Assembly: GCA_021796175.1 (NCBI GenBank)
Contig: JAJYOM010000021.1
Span: forward strand, 1-16,581
Direction: 5' to 3'
Source of the DNA: Thermoplasmata archaeon
GTDB lineage: Archaea > Thermoplasmatota > Thermoplasmata > Sysuiplasmatales > Sysuiplasmataceae
Length of the DNA: 16,581 bases
The notes beneath the pieces are model-generated. The model was not told the origin of the DNA. It ran no database searches and saw only the letters and a list, made by a program, of their open reading frames with translations. Positions 7,632 through 14,782 of the stretch are shown here, in pieces. The position numbers and the translations under genes are program-made. Each line of letters begins with the position of its first letter. Position 1 is the first letter of the stretch.

Positions 7632-7723
7632 CCCCCCGACTGCATTTGCAATAGAACAAATGGATTGGGATGCGGGCGAGTCATTTGACCACGTGCACTG
7701 TGGTAGCTCGAAGTCTGCAGATG

Positions 7724-7732
7724 CTTTTTAAG
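7724..7732 (-). promoter_or_regulatory. Possible TATA box of the histidine kinase
   Basis: Minus strand CTTAAAAAG is centred about 97 nt before ATG 7631, so it predicts a leader of about 70 nt. The kinase frame is already open in that leader, so a non-standard upstream start cannot be excluded. Confidence 0.3.
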
Positions 7733-7829
7733 GATTGGTACAAGAATTTCAACGTCGAGAGTCTGCGGAAAAGGACCGTTTTTCCAGCTGTTGGAGTAAT
7801 TTGCAAAAAAAAACCTCATCTCGACAATG

Positions 7830-7837
7830 TTAAATAC
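7830..7837 (+). promoter_or_regulatory. Possible TATA box of the KaiC-like operon
   Basis: TTAAATAC predicts a transcript start near 7859, before ATG 7875. A second A/T element, TATAAATT (7860-7867), is too near the start codons to be the main box for them. Tentative. Confidence 0.35.
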
Positions 7838-7874
7838 GCTGCCAAGTGCTAAACAGATGTATAAATTAAGGGCA

Positions 7875-8630
7875 ATGGTCGACATGGCGGAATTGCATCT
7901 TGAAACAGTGATACCTCCGCATTCCTCGATACTGCTTGTTGGCCCGCCAGGGAGCGGAAAGACAGAGCTTGCAATCAGCCTTGCGAAGAAATGGATAACG
8001 CAGGGAGAACGGACACTTTTTGTGACTATATCAGCTTCCGGCGAGGATCTTATTGAAAGACTCCAGCCAGATGCTGAGAAGGAGGATATCGAGTCCGTCC
8101 TGCGCATCATAGACTGTTATGTTCCGCAATCGAATGCATCTGACAGCAGAATAATAGTGAACACCAATGGCATCGCACATCTGGAGAGCATATCACTTGC
8201 AATCTCGACCGTGGTGGATTCTCTCGGAACACCTGTCAGGATTATAGTGGACGGCATGTCCTCCCTCTTCCTCTACAATGCACCACAGACAATGTCCAAA
8301 TTCGTACAGGTCCTGTCGACCAAAACAAAACTGGAGTACGGCTCAATCATGTTCGTCATAGTGGACGGAATGCACGAATCGCTGACGATGAACACCATGA
8401 TGTCACTTGTTGACGGCGTCGTCGATATAAGGGAGGATGAGAGCCTGAGGCGCTGTGTGCGCATCAGATACCTCAAGGGCACAAAGGTTGATCCCCGGTG
8501 GTTCGATTATCTGCTCGAAAGCGGAGAGGCGGTACTCATTGAGGCACAGGATATACCCTCAGGCTGTTTCGGCAGCGAAGCAGGCGCGAATCAGATCGCC
8601 AGTGGCGACCGCAAGGGTGGCTTCAATTGA
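7875..8630 (+). CDS. KaiC/RAD55-like RecA-fold ATPase, first of three
   Basis: RecA-superfamily P-loop ATPase, 251 aa from ATG 7875. Walker A is canonical GPPGSGKT (residues 23-30). Walker B is the hydrophobic strand RIIVDGMSS with Asp126. The position of the catalytic Glu in KaiC proteins (SLEQ in the next gene) here reads TISASGEDL, so that Glu appears replaced by Ser. LVDGVVDI corresponds to the LADGI(I/V) motif of the family. The protein may bind ATP without efficient hydrolysis, or use another base; this is inference. The start is uncertain: the frame also has ATGs at 7827 (16 residues longer) and 7884. The next gene overlaps its stop by 4 nt, so the two are translationally coupled. The exact role is not assignable; relatives act in signalling, recombination and motility control. 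Confidence 0.85.
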   Translation: MVDMAELHLETVIPPHSSILLVGPPGSGKTELAISLAKKWITQGERTLFVTISASGEDLIERLQPDAEKEDIESVLRIIDCYVPQSNASDSRIIVNTNGIAHLESISLAISTVVDSLGTPVRIIVDGMSSLFLYNAPQTMSKFVQVLSTKTKLEYGSIMFVIVDGMHESLTMNTMMSLVDGVVDIREDESLRRCVRIRYLKGTKVDPRWFDYLLESGEAVLIEAQDIPSGCFGSEAGANQIASGDRKGGFN

Positions 8631-9343
8631 TTGAAAAAGGTGAAACAGAGAGGATAAAGACATTTGTCGACGGCTTAGACCAGGTTATTGGAGGAGGTAT
8701 ACCAAAAGGGAGTGTTGTTCTGATATCCGGAAACCCTGGCACGATGAAATCATCTTTCGCGTTCAACGTGCTGCAGAAGAACGCAAAAGTCCTGGGACTC
8801 CGTTCCACATATGTCTCGCTGGAACAGAGCAAGGAGAGCCTGCTGCGCCAGATGAAATCAATGAAGCTGGAAGTCGAGGACAGCCAGAACATCAGGATTA
8901 TCGACCTTGGCAGCATCAGGGAGGAGCTTGAACTCGCCACGGCGGATGATACGGTGATATCGGTCCTCAAGGAATACCTGCTTGAGGAGCTCAGGGGCTG
9001 GGATTACAGCCTGCTTGTGCTCGATTCGCTTGATGTACTGGAACTTTCATCCGGATTGAGTTCCAAGAGAAGTCATATCTTCTTCCTGTTCGAATGGTTG
9101 AGAGAGATGGACATAACGTCTCTGCTAATTTCAGAGGCAAATCCTGAGGAGGTACTGGAGAAAGGTTACGAGGAAGGATACCTTGCTGACGGAATTATAA
9201 ATCTGACACTCTCAGCTGACGACGGCGACACAGTCAGGAGAAGGATTAGGTGCGTGAAGATGAGGAATACCGCACATGACACATCTTACTTCTCGCTGCA
9301 GTTCTCAGGCGGCCACTTTGTGGTGACCCAGTCCATAGGATGA
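8627..9343 (+). CDS. KaiC/RAD55-like RecA-fold ATPase, second of three, TTG start
   Basis: RecA-fold ATPase of the KaiC family, 238 aa. It opens with the KaiC signature (VDGLDQVIGGGIPKGS) and Walker A GNPGTMKSS (35-43), in which Met replaces the usual Gly before Lys. The likely catalytic Glu66 lies in VSLEQS, Walker B is LLVLDSLD with Asp133, and the C-terminal GYLADGIINL motif is present. Start TTG 8627 forms TTGA with the stop of the preceding gene and has AAGGGTGG about 6 nt upstream. No ATG is available at a sensible place. The next gene starts 5 nt after its stop. Unlike its upstream neighbour it keeps the catalytic Glu, so the two are not simple duplicates. Confidence 0.9.
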   Translation: MIEKGETERIKTFVDGLDQVIGGGIPKGSVVLISGNPGTMKSSFAFNVLQKNAKVLGLRSTYVSLEQSKESLLRQMKSMKLEVEDSQNIRIIDLGSIREELELATADDTVISVLKEYLLEELRGWDYSLLVLDSLDVLELSSGLSSKRSHIFFLFEWLREMDITSLLISEANPEEVLEKGYEEGYLADGIINLTLSADDGDTVRRRIRCVKMRNTAHDTSYFSLQFSGGHFVVTQSIG

Positions 9344-9348
9344 TCTGA

Positions 9349-10569
9349 ATGGCAAATGTTCAATTCTGCCAGGTCTGCGGTTACGCCCTGAAGAAGATGG
9401 ATACGCAATGCGGAAGATGTGGCGAGAGCATTGGAGAGGAGACAGGAAGAACGCGGGACACAATCCACAAACGGGAGCAGAACAGGTTCGACGGCGGTTA
9501 CAGCATTGAGACCATAGGCTCAGGCGCAGAGGCGGCTGCACTGGTTGAGCGCGGACCACAGATTCAGCAGGATTTCGGAATGCGGCAGGTGAACCACAGG
9601 CAGATCAAATCAACTGAGCAGGACAGGACAATGGGGGAGCTTCAGAAGGAACTCAGGGATCTCAATGACATGATAGCAAAGATGAACGAGGAGAAAAAAA
9701 CCGACGCGGCTGTCAAATCAATCGAGGGAAGAGCGGCACCCTCAGCTGCAGAATACAAGTCAGACGTCGTTCGCCACATGAGGAGAAGAAGCGACAACGA
9801 TTTCAAGAAGATCGTAAGCGGCCATGTCGCGGTGCTCAAAAAGGCAACAGCCGAGAGGGCGCTGATGGACAGTAAGGGGAACGCAAGCTACTACAATTTC
9901 GTCAGCGACAGCATAGTGAAGCCGGGGATATTCGAGGGTTCTGTTATTCTTTTTGCGGGGCCCGCCGGCTCAATGAAATCCACCATGGGGGCATTCACTG
10001 TTGACGGAATGGCGAGGGAAACAGGCGGAAAGGCACTCTACATACTGCTTGATGAAGGGGAGAAGAAGTTCTCAAAAAGGCTGAAGGAGATAGGGCTGGA
10101 AAGCGGAAAATCAGGCCACCTGGTCATTGTGGACAGGACAGACATCAAGAAGAAGACAGCAGAAATGGAGGGAAACTGGCGCCAGGTGATGATGGACTAC
10201 ATAAGGCAGGAACTGAGGAAGGACCAGTTTGAGTTTGTTGTTATGGATAACCTGAACGCCATGTACTCGATGGTCAACAGGGAAATCGAGAGGAAGGCTG
10301 TATTCGAGTTCTTCGACTGGGTAAGGGAGCTTGGTCTTACATCCATTGTGATAAAGGAGGGGGAATACGGAAGGGTGGTCCGGGACAAGAGCGCAGAGGC
10401 ATACCTCGCTGACGGGGTTGTGCAGTTCCACCGCAGAAAGAGGGGTGACGGCAGCCTTATTCCCATGTTCAGGGTTGTGAAGATGAGGGGCGCGGAGATA
10501 GACAGCAGGTACTACGCCCTTCAGGTCTCTTCGGGCAATCTCAGGTTCGTTCCGGCGGTGGCAACATGA
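9349..10569 (+). CDS. KaiC-like ATPase with N-terminal zinc ribbon and coiled coil, third of three
   Basis: A 406-residue protein in three parts. Residues 1-30 form a zinc ribbon (Cys7, Cys10, Cys21, Cys24; CQVCG and CGRCGE). Residues about 85-175 are charged and helix/coiled-coil-forming (ELQKELRDLNDMIAKMNEEK). Residues 180-406 are a KaiC-like RecA domain. Walker A is GPAGSMKST (204-212), again with Met before Lys as in the second gene. An acidic pair, LLDEG (233-237), sits where the catalytic Glu is expected, Walker B is FVVMDNLNA (Asp300), and AYLADGVVQF ends the core. Ribosome site GGATGATC overlaps the previous stop, and spacing is 5 nt, so it is cotranscribed. The zinc ribbon suggests nucleic-acid or protein docking. 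The 3' end overlaps convergent galT by 49 nt. Function unknown. Confidence 0.9.
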   Translation: MANVQFCQVCGYALKKMDTQCGRCGESIGEETGRTRDTIHKREQNRFDGGYSIETIGSGAEAAALVERGPQIQQDFGMRQVNHRQIKSTEQDRTMGELQKELRDLNDMIAKMNEEKKTDAAVKSIEGRAAPSAAEYKSDVVRHMRRRSDNDFKKIVSGHVAVLKKATAERALMDSKGNASYYNFVSDSIVKPGIFEGSVILFAGPAGSMKSTMGAFTVDGMARETGGKALYILLDEGEKKFSKRLKEIGLESGKSGHLVIVDRTDIKKKTAEMEGNWRQVMMDYIRQELRKDQFEFVVMDNLNAMYSMVNREIERKAVFEFFDWVRELGLTSIVIKEGEYGRVVRDKSAEAYLADGVVQFHRRKRGDGSLIPMFRVVKMRGAEIDSRYYALQVSSGNLRFVPAVAT

Positions 10570-11594
10570 TTCTCCACTGTGGACTGTCTTGATTCTGACT
10601 GTTCGCCCGCAAGCATCTGCGCTGCAGTTTCAGGCGACAGTGTGTTGATGTAGAAGCCTGTTCCCCTTTCGAAGCCGGCAAGCCTGCTCACTCTGGGTGT
10701 AATCTCAAGGTGCCAGTGGTAGAACAGATAATCCCTCCCGTTAACAGGCGCGGTGTGTATGTAGAAGTTGTATGGAGGGTCATCAAGCAGTGTATACAGT
10801 GAATTGAAACACTTCCTGAGCATCTCTGCGAGGTCGTTGACTTCACTCTCGCTTATGTCGGTGAAGTTCGGCATGTGCCTTCTGGGAAGTATCATCATCT
10901 CATAGGGATACTTCGATGCAAATGGCGTTATACAGACAAAGGAGCTGTTCTGGAACACGACTCGTTTACCGGCCTTGAGCTCTTCGCTGATTATGTTGTC
11001 AAATATGCATTCACCGCCCATGTCTGTGAAGAAATTGTCCGCACCCCTCAGTTCGGATGCGACATGGACAGGTATGATCGGAGTGGCGATCACCTGGCTG
11101 TGAGGGTGCTCAAGCGATGCACCTGCCTCGGCACCGTGATTCTCGAATATGATGATGTACTTGAACCGGCGATCGTTGGAAAGGTCGGCAAGCCTGAACT
11201 TGTACATCTCTATGACCTCTCTGACCTGTATGGCAGGCAGAAGGGCAATCGGTTTATCATGCGCAGGAGATTCGACTATGACTTCATGGCAGCCTATTCC
11301 GTTCATGCTGCTGAATACGGAGCTTGTTACCCTCTCCTGTTTGCCTTCTATTCGCAGAGCAGGGAACTTGTTCGGTACAGTTCTGATCCACCAGCCGGGT
11401 GAATCGGGCATCGATCCTGCTGACCTGAAAGCATAAATCTCAGGTGGTGTCTGCTTCTCGTTACCCTCGCAGAAGACACATGTACCGTTCTGCAGCTTCA
11501 GGTGTGTCCTGATGTAGTCCTTTGGCCTCCTGGCCCTTTCCTCCGAAATGACTACCCATGTATCCGTGACATAATCCTTTCTGATTTCAGACAA
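10521..11594 (-). CDS. galT: Galactose-1-phosphate uridylyltransferase
   Basis: Leloir-type HIT-superfamily enzyme exchanging UMP between UDP-glucose and galactose-1-phosphate, 357 aa, near the family norm. The active site is SLEHPHSQV with the uridylylated His being His165 in H-P-H. The N-terminal zinc pair is CVFC (Cys39, Cys42). FENHGAEAGAS and the later HWHLEITPR are family blocks. Start TTG 11594 is the first usable codon after an in-frame TGA and gives the usual beginning SEIRKDYVTDTWVVI. A TATA-like element near 11648-11655 predicts transcription from about 11625, which crosses a hairpin. The last 16 codons overlap the third KaiC-like gene on the other strand. Some archaeal homologues act on other sugar-1-phosphates, so galactose specificity is inferred. 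Confidence 0.93.
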   Translation of the reverse strand: MSEIRKDYVTDTWVVISEERARRPKDYIRTHLKLQNGTCVFCEGNEKQTPPEIYAFRSAGSMPDSPGWWIRTVPNKFPALRIEGKQERVTSSVFSSMNGIGCHEVIVESPAHDKPIALLPAIQVREVIEMYKFRLADLSNDRRFKYIIIFENHGAEAGASLEHPHSQVIATPIIPVHVASELRGADNFFTDMGGECIFDNIISEELKAGKRVVFQNSSFVCITPFASKYPYEMMILPRRHMPNFTDISESEVNDLAEMLRKCFNSLYTLLDDPPYNFYIHTAPVNGRDYLFYHWHLEITPRVSRLAGFERGTGFYINTLSPETAAQMLAGEQSESRQSTVENHVATAGTNLRLPEET

Positions 11595-11624
11595 TTGAAC
11601 TTGTCACTTCCTTGAACACTCATG

Positions 11625-11640
11625 CGAATCGGGAGATTCG
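11625..11640. repeat. Inverted repeat CGAATC-GGGA-GATTCG at the galT transcript start
   Basis: Perfect 6-bp arms around a 4-nt spacer, placed at the predicted galT start point (about 11625) and just downstream of its TATA-like box. It could be an operator or a leader hairpin. Confidence 0.45.
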
Positions 11641-11647
11641 AGGCGTG

Positions 11648-11655
11648 GTATAAGG
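11648..11655 (-). promoter_or_regulatory. Possible TATA box of galT
   Basis: Minus strand CTTATACC is centred near 11651, predicting a start near 11625 and a leader of about 30 nt before TTG 11594. The leader carries AGGAAGTGAC, a weak ribosome site. Confidence 0.35.
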
Positions 11656-11700
11656 TTGCTGTGATCAGACATCCGTTTTCTGCGACTATAATGAAAATGC

Positions 11701-11708
11701 ATATTTAT
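11701..11708 (+). promoter_or_regulatory. Possible TATA box of the small Cys-rich gene
   Basis: ATATTTAT, within a longer A/T run ending at about 11713, predicts a start near 11731, about 20 nt before ATG 11752. Confidence 0.35.
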
Positions 11709-11751
11709 TAATTCACGCGGGATACATATCTTTCCGGAAGAAAGGTGCTGG

Positions 11752-11856
11752 ATGCCGAATGAATTGAGCCCCGCTGAGACTATTCCTGCCACAGAAGGCA
11801 GCAGCAATAATTGTGCCGATTGTCTTATCTGTGACAGCGTGATAGAATTTATTTAA
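11752..11856 (+). CDS. Possible 34-residue protein with CX2CX2C motif
   Basis: Short frame starting MPNELSPAETIPATEG and containing NNCADCLICD (Cys21, Cys24, Cys27), ending at TAA 11854. It has a ribosome site, AAAGGTG (11741-11747), with GGTG 4 nt before the ATG, and a TATA-like box at a suitable distance. No other gene covers this DNA. Three closely spaced cysteines suggest metal or Fe-S binding or a redox role, but I recognise no family. Its stop codon lies inside the TATA box of the response regulator gene. It could be a chance frame. Confidence 0.4.
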   Translation: MPNELSPAETIPATEGSSNNCADCLICDSVIEFI

Positions 11857-11859
11857 TAA
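11852..11859 (+). promoter_or_regulatory. TATA box of the response regulator operon
   Basis: TTTAATAA is centred at 11855.5, predicting a start about 11881-11884, so that the mRNA has essentially no leader before ATG 11884. Confidence 0.55.
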
Positions 11860-11883
11860 CCATATCAAATTGCCTGTAAGGAG

Positions 11884-12249
11884 ATGCAGCTGTTGAACGT
11901 TCTCGTAGTTGACGATTCTTCGCTAACAAGGGCTGCGATGGTTGCCGCTCTTGAAGCGTATGACTACCATGTCATTGCAGAGGGCAAGGACGGCAATGAG
12001 GCTGTTGCCCTCTACAAGGAGAAGAAGCCTGATGTCGTACTGCTCGACCTGGCGATGCCCAACAAGGACGGGCTTGAGGCGATCAAGGAAATACTTGAGT
12101 TCGACCCGAAGGCGCACATAGTGGCTGTAAGCGCGCTCTACGACAGGACAATGCAGAAGAGGGCTGTCGAACTGGGTGCGAGTGCTTACATAGTGAAGCC
12201 GTTCGAGCTCTCTGAACTGGTGTCTGTAATGTCAAAGTTCAGCGCCTGA
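11884..12249 (+). CDS. Stand-alone CheY-like response regulator receiver
   Basis: Single receiver domain of 121 aa with no output domain. The acidic pair is Asp10-Asp11 (VVDDSSLTR), the phospho-acceptor Asp55 is in LLDLAMPNKDGLEAI, the switch Ser83 is in AVSALYD, and Lys105 is in IVKPFE. It would take phosphate from a histidine kinase in the cytoplasm and signal by protein contact. Start ATG 11884 is nearly leaderless; TTG 11893 has GGAG ahead of it and would shorten the protein by three residues. Endonuclease IV follows after 14 nt, so they are probably cotranscribed. The multi-GAF kinase at 4254-7631 is the closest candidate partner, but archaeal kinases often act at a distance. Confidence 0.93.
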   Translation: MQLLNVLVVDDSSLTRAAMVAALEAYDYHVIAEGKDGNEAVALYKEKKPDVVLLDLAMPNKDGLEAIKEILEFDPKAHIVAVSALYDRTMQKRAVELGASAYIVKPFELSELVSVMSKFSA

Positions 12250-12250
12250 C

Positions 12251-12257
12251 AGGTGAT
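12251..12257 (+). promoter_or_regulatory. Strong ribosome binding site of nfo
   Basis: AGGTGAT, a full match to the archaeal anti-Shine-Dalgarno, with its GGTG core 8 nt before ATG 12264. A minimal start-stop, ATGTAA (12258-12263), sits between site and start. Confidence 0.6.
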
Positions 12258-12263
12258 ATGTAA

Positions 12264-13091
12264 ATGCTGCTTGGCGCACATGTTGGCATAGGAGGCGGTT
12301 TCACAAACGCCATCACTGCAGGCGAAGAGATTGATGCAGACATAATACAGGTGTTTACAAGAAACCAGATGCAATGGAAGGCAAAGCCAATAGAGGAGGA
12401 GGCATCGGCCGAATTCAGAAAAGCGTTCAGGGCCAGCAGCCTCAAGGCAATTGTGGCACATGGCTCCTATCTTACGAACCTTGCAAGCCCTGAGAAAAAG
12501 ACGCTCGGTATGTCAATTGGTGCAGTTGTGGAGGAACTGGGCAGATGCGCGCAGCTTGGAATAGGGATCTACATTTTCCATCCGGGCAGCCACGTGGGAA
12601 AAGGAGACAGGAAAGGCGAGCTGACTGAAGCTGAGAGCATAAAGAATGTGCTTTCCCGGACAGACGGCATGCATGTGAAACTGGCGCTGGAAATCATGGC
12701 CGGCCAGGGGAATGTCATCTGCCATGACTTTGGAGCTATTGCCAATGTGCTGGGAATGGTGGGCTCGGAGCGGCTGGGTGTATGCCTTGATACCTGCCAC
12801 CTCTTCGCTGCGGGCTACGACTTAAGGGACGGTGAGTCTGTCTCGGCCACAATGGGGCAGTTCAAACGGGAAATAGGCATGAGGAGGCTACTCGCAGTCC
12901 ATCTGAACGACTCGAAGGGCGATCTTGGCAGCAGAAAAGACAGGCATGAGAATATCGGGAAAGGGAAGATAGGCAGGGAGGGTTTCAGTGCGCTTATGCA
13001 CTATCCCGGACTCGCGAGGGTGCCGATGGCTCTTGAGACACCCGGCGGAACAAAGTACAGGCAGGAAATCGCGCTACTCAGAAAGCTTTGA
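12264..13091 (+). CDS. nfo: Endonuclease IV (AP endonuclease)
   Basis: Zinc-dependent apurinic/apyrimidinic endonuclease of the TIM-barrel Nfo family, 275 aa, cutting 5' of abasic sites in base-excision repair. All nine ligands known from E. coli Nfo can be matched: His66 (AHGSYL), His106 (FHPGSH), Glu143 (LALEIMAGQG), Asp176 and His179 (CLDTCHLFAAGYD), His213 (VHLND), Asp226 and His228 (KDRHENIG) and Glu258 (LETPGG). Length is normal. It lies 14 nt after the response regulator and has a perfect ribosome site, so it is the second gene of a two-gene operon. Its last 18 nt overlap the 3' end of glgA on the other strand. Confidence 0.96.
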   Translation: MLLGAHVGIGGGFTNAITAGEEIDADIIQVFTRNQMQWKAKPIEEEASAEFRKAFRASSLKAIVAHGSYLTNLASPEKKTLGMSIGAVVEELGRCAQLGIGIYIFHPGSHVGKGDRKGELTEAESIKNVLSRTDGMHVKLALEIMAGQGNVICHDFGAIANVLGMVGSERLGVCLDTCHLFAAGYDLRDGESVSATMGQFKREIGMRRLLAVHLNDSKGDLGSRKDRHENIGKGKIGREGFSALMHYPGLARVPMALETPGGTKYRQEIALLRKL

Positions 13092-14459
13092 AGCAACCGA
13101 AGCCAGTGAGCTGTAGAGAGACAGGTATCTTCCGGCGGATGTTTCCCAGGAGAAGTCATGATTCATGCAGTTCCCCACCAGATTCTTCCACCTGTCCCTG
13201 TCCGAGTATGTTCTGATTGCAGCGCTGATCGCGTCGGCAAGCTCCTGGGGGCTGCTGTCGATGAACACAAAACCCTCACCCTCGCCGGTCCTGCGGTCGA
13301 AGTTATGGACGGTATCGGCAAGCCCCCCTGTCTTCCTGACAACCGGCACAGTGCCATATCTCATGCTGATCATCTGGCCCAGACCGCACGGCTCAAAGCG
13401 AGAAGGCATGATGAAAATGTCTGCAGCCGAGTAAATTCTGTGCGCCAGCTTCTCGTCATACCGCATAATTGCCCTGACTGCAGGATTTGCAGATGAAACA
13501 TTTTCTATTCTGCGCATCAGTTCAGTATCCCCGGTGCCCAGGACGATCAGCTGGTAGCTTCCCCTGACAGACGGCAGCGCATCAAGCAGCAGGTCCATGC
13601 CTTTCTGCTTCCAGAGCCGGCCGATAAAAGCCAGCAGCGGTCTTCGGACCTGCGGCAGTGAGAATTCCCTCTGCAGGAAACTCTTGCACATGTCCTTGCC
13701 TCCCATCGAAGAAGAACTGAAAGTCGCTCTGATTTCTGCATCGCCGGACGGATCCCACATTTTGTAATCTATGCCGTTGAGTATCCCGGACAGCTTTGAC
13801 GAGTGCTTTCTTATAATGCCGTCCATACCGAAGCCGAACTCCGGTGTCTGTATTTCCCTGCTGTAGGTGGGGCTGACCGTGACAAGAGCATCGCTGTAAA
13901 CAATGCCGGCCTTCATAGAGCTGACGTTGCCGTAATACTCAACTCCCCCCATATGGAAGTGGGATCTGCTGATGCCTATCTCATCCAGAAGCTCCGGCGG
14001 GGAAATTCCCTGAAATTCCATGTTGTGGATTGTGAAAAGGCTGGGAATTGACGACTTCGCCTGTTTCAGCAGCAGTGGTATGTAGCCTGTCGGCCAGTCA
14101 TTGCAATGCACCACATCATACCCTTCAGACACGATGTAGGATGCTGCCGCCTTTGAAAACAGCGCAAAACGCCTGTAATCATCCTCATAGCCGTAAAGTT
14201 TTTCCCTTGCAAACAGGGCGGGGCTGGCTGCCTTCACCGCAGTCCAGCCGTTCATCCTCTGCCTTGAGAATGTTACACCCTCAGTTCCGTTCAACTGGGC
14301 AACAGCCGGGCTGCTCTCTTTCGATGAATAATCGGGTGTAATGACATCGACGGAGTGGCCCAGGGAAGCAAGGGCATTCGATAGGGAAAAGACATAGTCT
14401 GCAAGACCCCCGGTCTTTGATAATGGCCAGACTTCGGCGCTGACGAGTGCTATCCTCAT
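13074..14459 (-). CDS. glgA: Glycogen/starch synthase (GT5 family)
   Basis: GT-B glycosyltransferase of family GT5, 461 aa, extending alpha-1,4-glucan from ADP- or UDP-glucose in the cytoplasm. The N-terminal KTGGLADYV loop (15-23) binds the sugar nucleotide phosphate. HCNDWPTG (118-125), GILNGIDYKMWDPSGD (225-240) and GRLWKQKG (280-287) are GT5 blocks. The C-terminal SRFEPCGLGQM (Glu356, Cys358) and VRKTGGLADTV (375-384) complete the active site. Length fits bacterial-type GlgA. ATG 14459 is chosen because the protein begins MRIALVSAEVWPLSKTGG, as the family does. Minus-strand GCATAAGG, centred near 14489, could be a TATA box for an almost leaderless mRNA. No branching enzyme or ADP-glucose pyrophosphorylase lies nearby, so the donor is uncertain. 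Confidence 0.95.
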   Translation of the reverse strand: MRIALVSAEVWPLSKTGGLADYVFSLSNALASLGHSVDVITPDYSSKESSPAVAQLNGTEGVTFSRQRMNGWTAVKAASPALFAREKLYGYEDDYRRFALFSKAAASYIVSEGYDVVHCNDWPTGYIPLLLKQAKSSIPSLFTIHNMEFQGISPPELLDEIGISRSHFHMGGVEYYGNVSSMKAGIVYSDALVTVSPTYSREIQTPEFGFGMDGIIRKHSSKLSGILNGIDYKMWDPSGDAEIRATFSSSSMGGKDMCKSFLQREFSLPQVRRPLLAFIGRLWKQKGMDLLLDALPSVRGSYQLIVLGTGDTELMRRIENVSSANPAVRAIMRYDEKLAHRIYSAADIFIMPSRFEPCGLGQMISMRYGTVPVVRKTGGLADTVHNFDRRTGEGEGFVFIDSSPQELADAISAAIRTYSDRDRWKNLVGNCMNHDFSWETSAGRYLSLYSSLASVASKLSE

Positions 14460-14484
14460 GCTTGTTTCAACCCCAATTTGACAG

Positions 14485-14492
14485 CCTTATGC
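14485..14492 (-). promoter_or_regulatory. Possible TATA box of glgA
   Basis: Minus strand GCATAAGG is about 29 nt before ATG 14459. An alternative A/T element TTAAT near 14526-14535, usable on either strand, would give a longer leader. Confidence 0.25.
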
Positions 14493-14580
14493 AATTTCAC
14501 TGTTCCGTGATCCATATGCTGACACAATTAATACATTTACATCTACCGGGTTCAAATGGTCACACCCTGCAGCAGATATC

Positions 14581-14692
14581 ATGGACGACAGCAGCAGAAA
14601 CAGCAAGCACAACCCATATGAAAGATTCAACTGACTGGTTTAAGGACGATTTCTCTGCCGGGCGCCATGCCGGGGGCAACAATCAGAAATGA
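14581..14692 (+). other. Possible broken or frameshifted small gene
   Basis: ATG 14581 opens a 17-codon frame ending NPYERFN-TGA. One base further (+1), another frame continues as TDWFKDDFSAGRHAGGNNQK to TGA 14690-14692. Skipping one A after TTC would join them into a 36-residue hydrophilic protein. A TATA-like TTAATACAT (14528-14536) lies upstream. No clear ribosome site. It may be a decayed gene, a sequencing indel or chance. Confidence 0.2.
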
Positions 14693-14782
14693 AATCACCA
14701 AGGTCAACTCCTGGCCCTGGGATCTGGGATCAAAATAGCATTTGTTCCGGCAGAGAATTTACAGTATTTCTGATTATATAAT

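Noticed and set aside
7622..8110. Minus-strand 162-codon frame over the kinase/ATPase promoter region
   Set aside because: Antisense to the first KaiC-like gene, serine-rich shadow translation, no family motif.
10875..11436. Long plus-strand frames opposite galT
   Set aside because: Shadows of galT, whose active-site motifs are intact; no ribosome site or family features.
14545..14570. T-loop-like GGGTTCAAAT
   Set aside because: The following bases do not pair to close a T stem, and no acceptor arm is present.
14689..14780. 30-codon frame MKSPRSTPGPG... after the possible broken small gene
   Set aside because: No ribosome site and a translation without protein-like character; probably chance in a non-coding gap.
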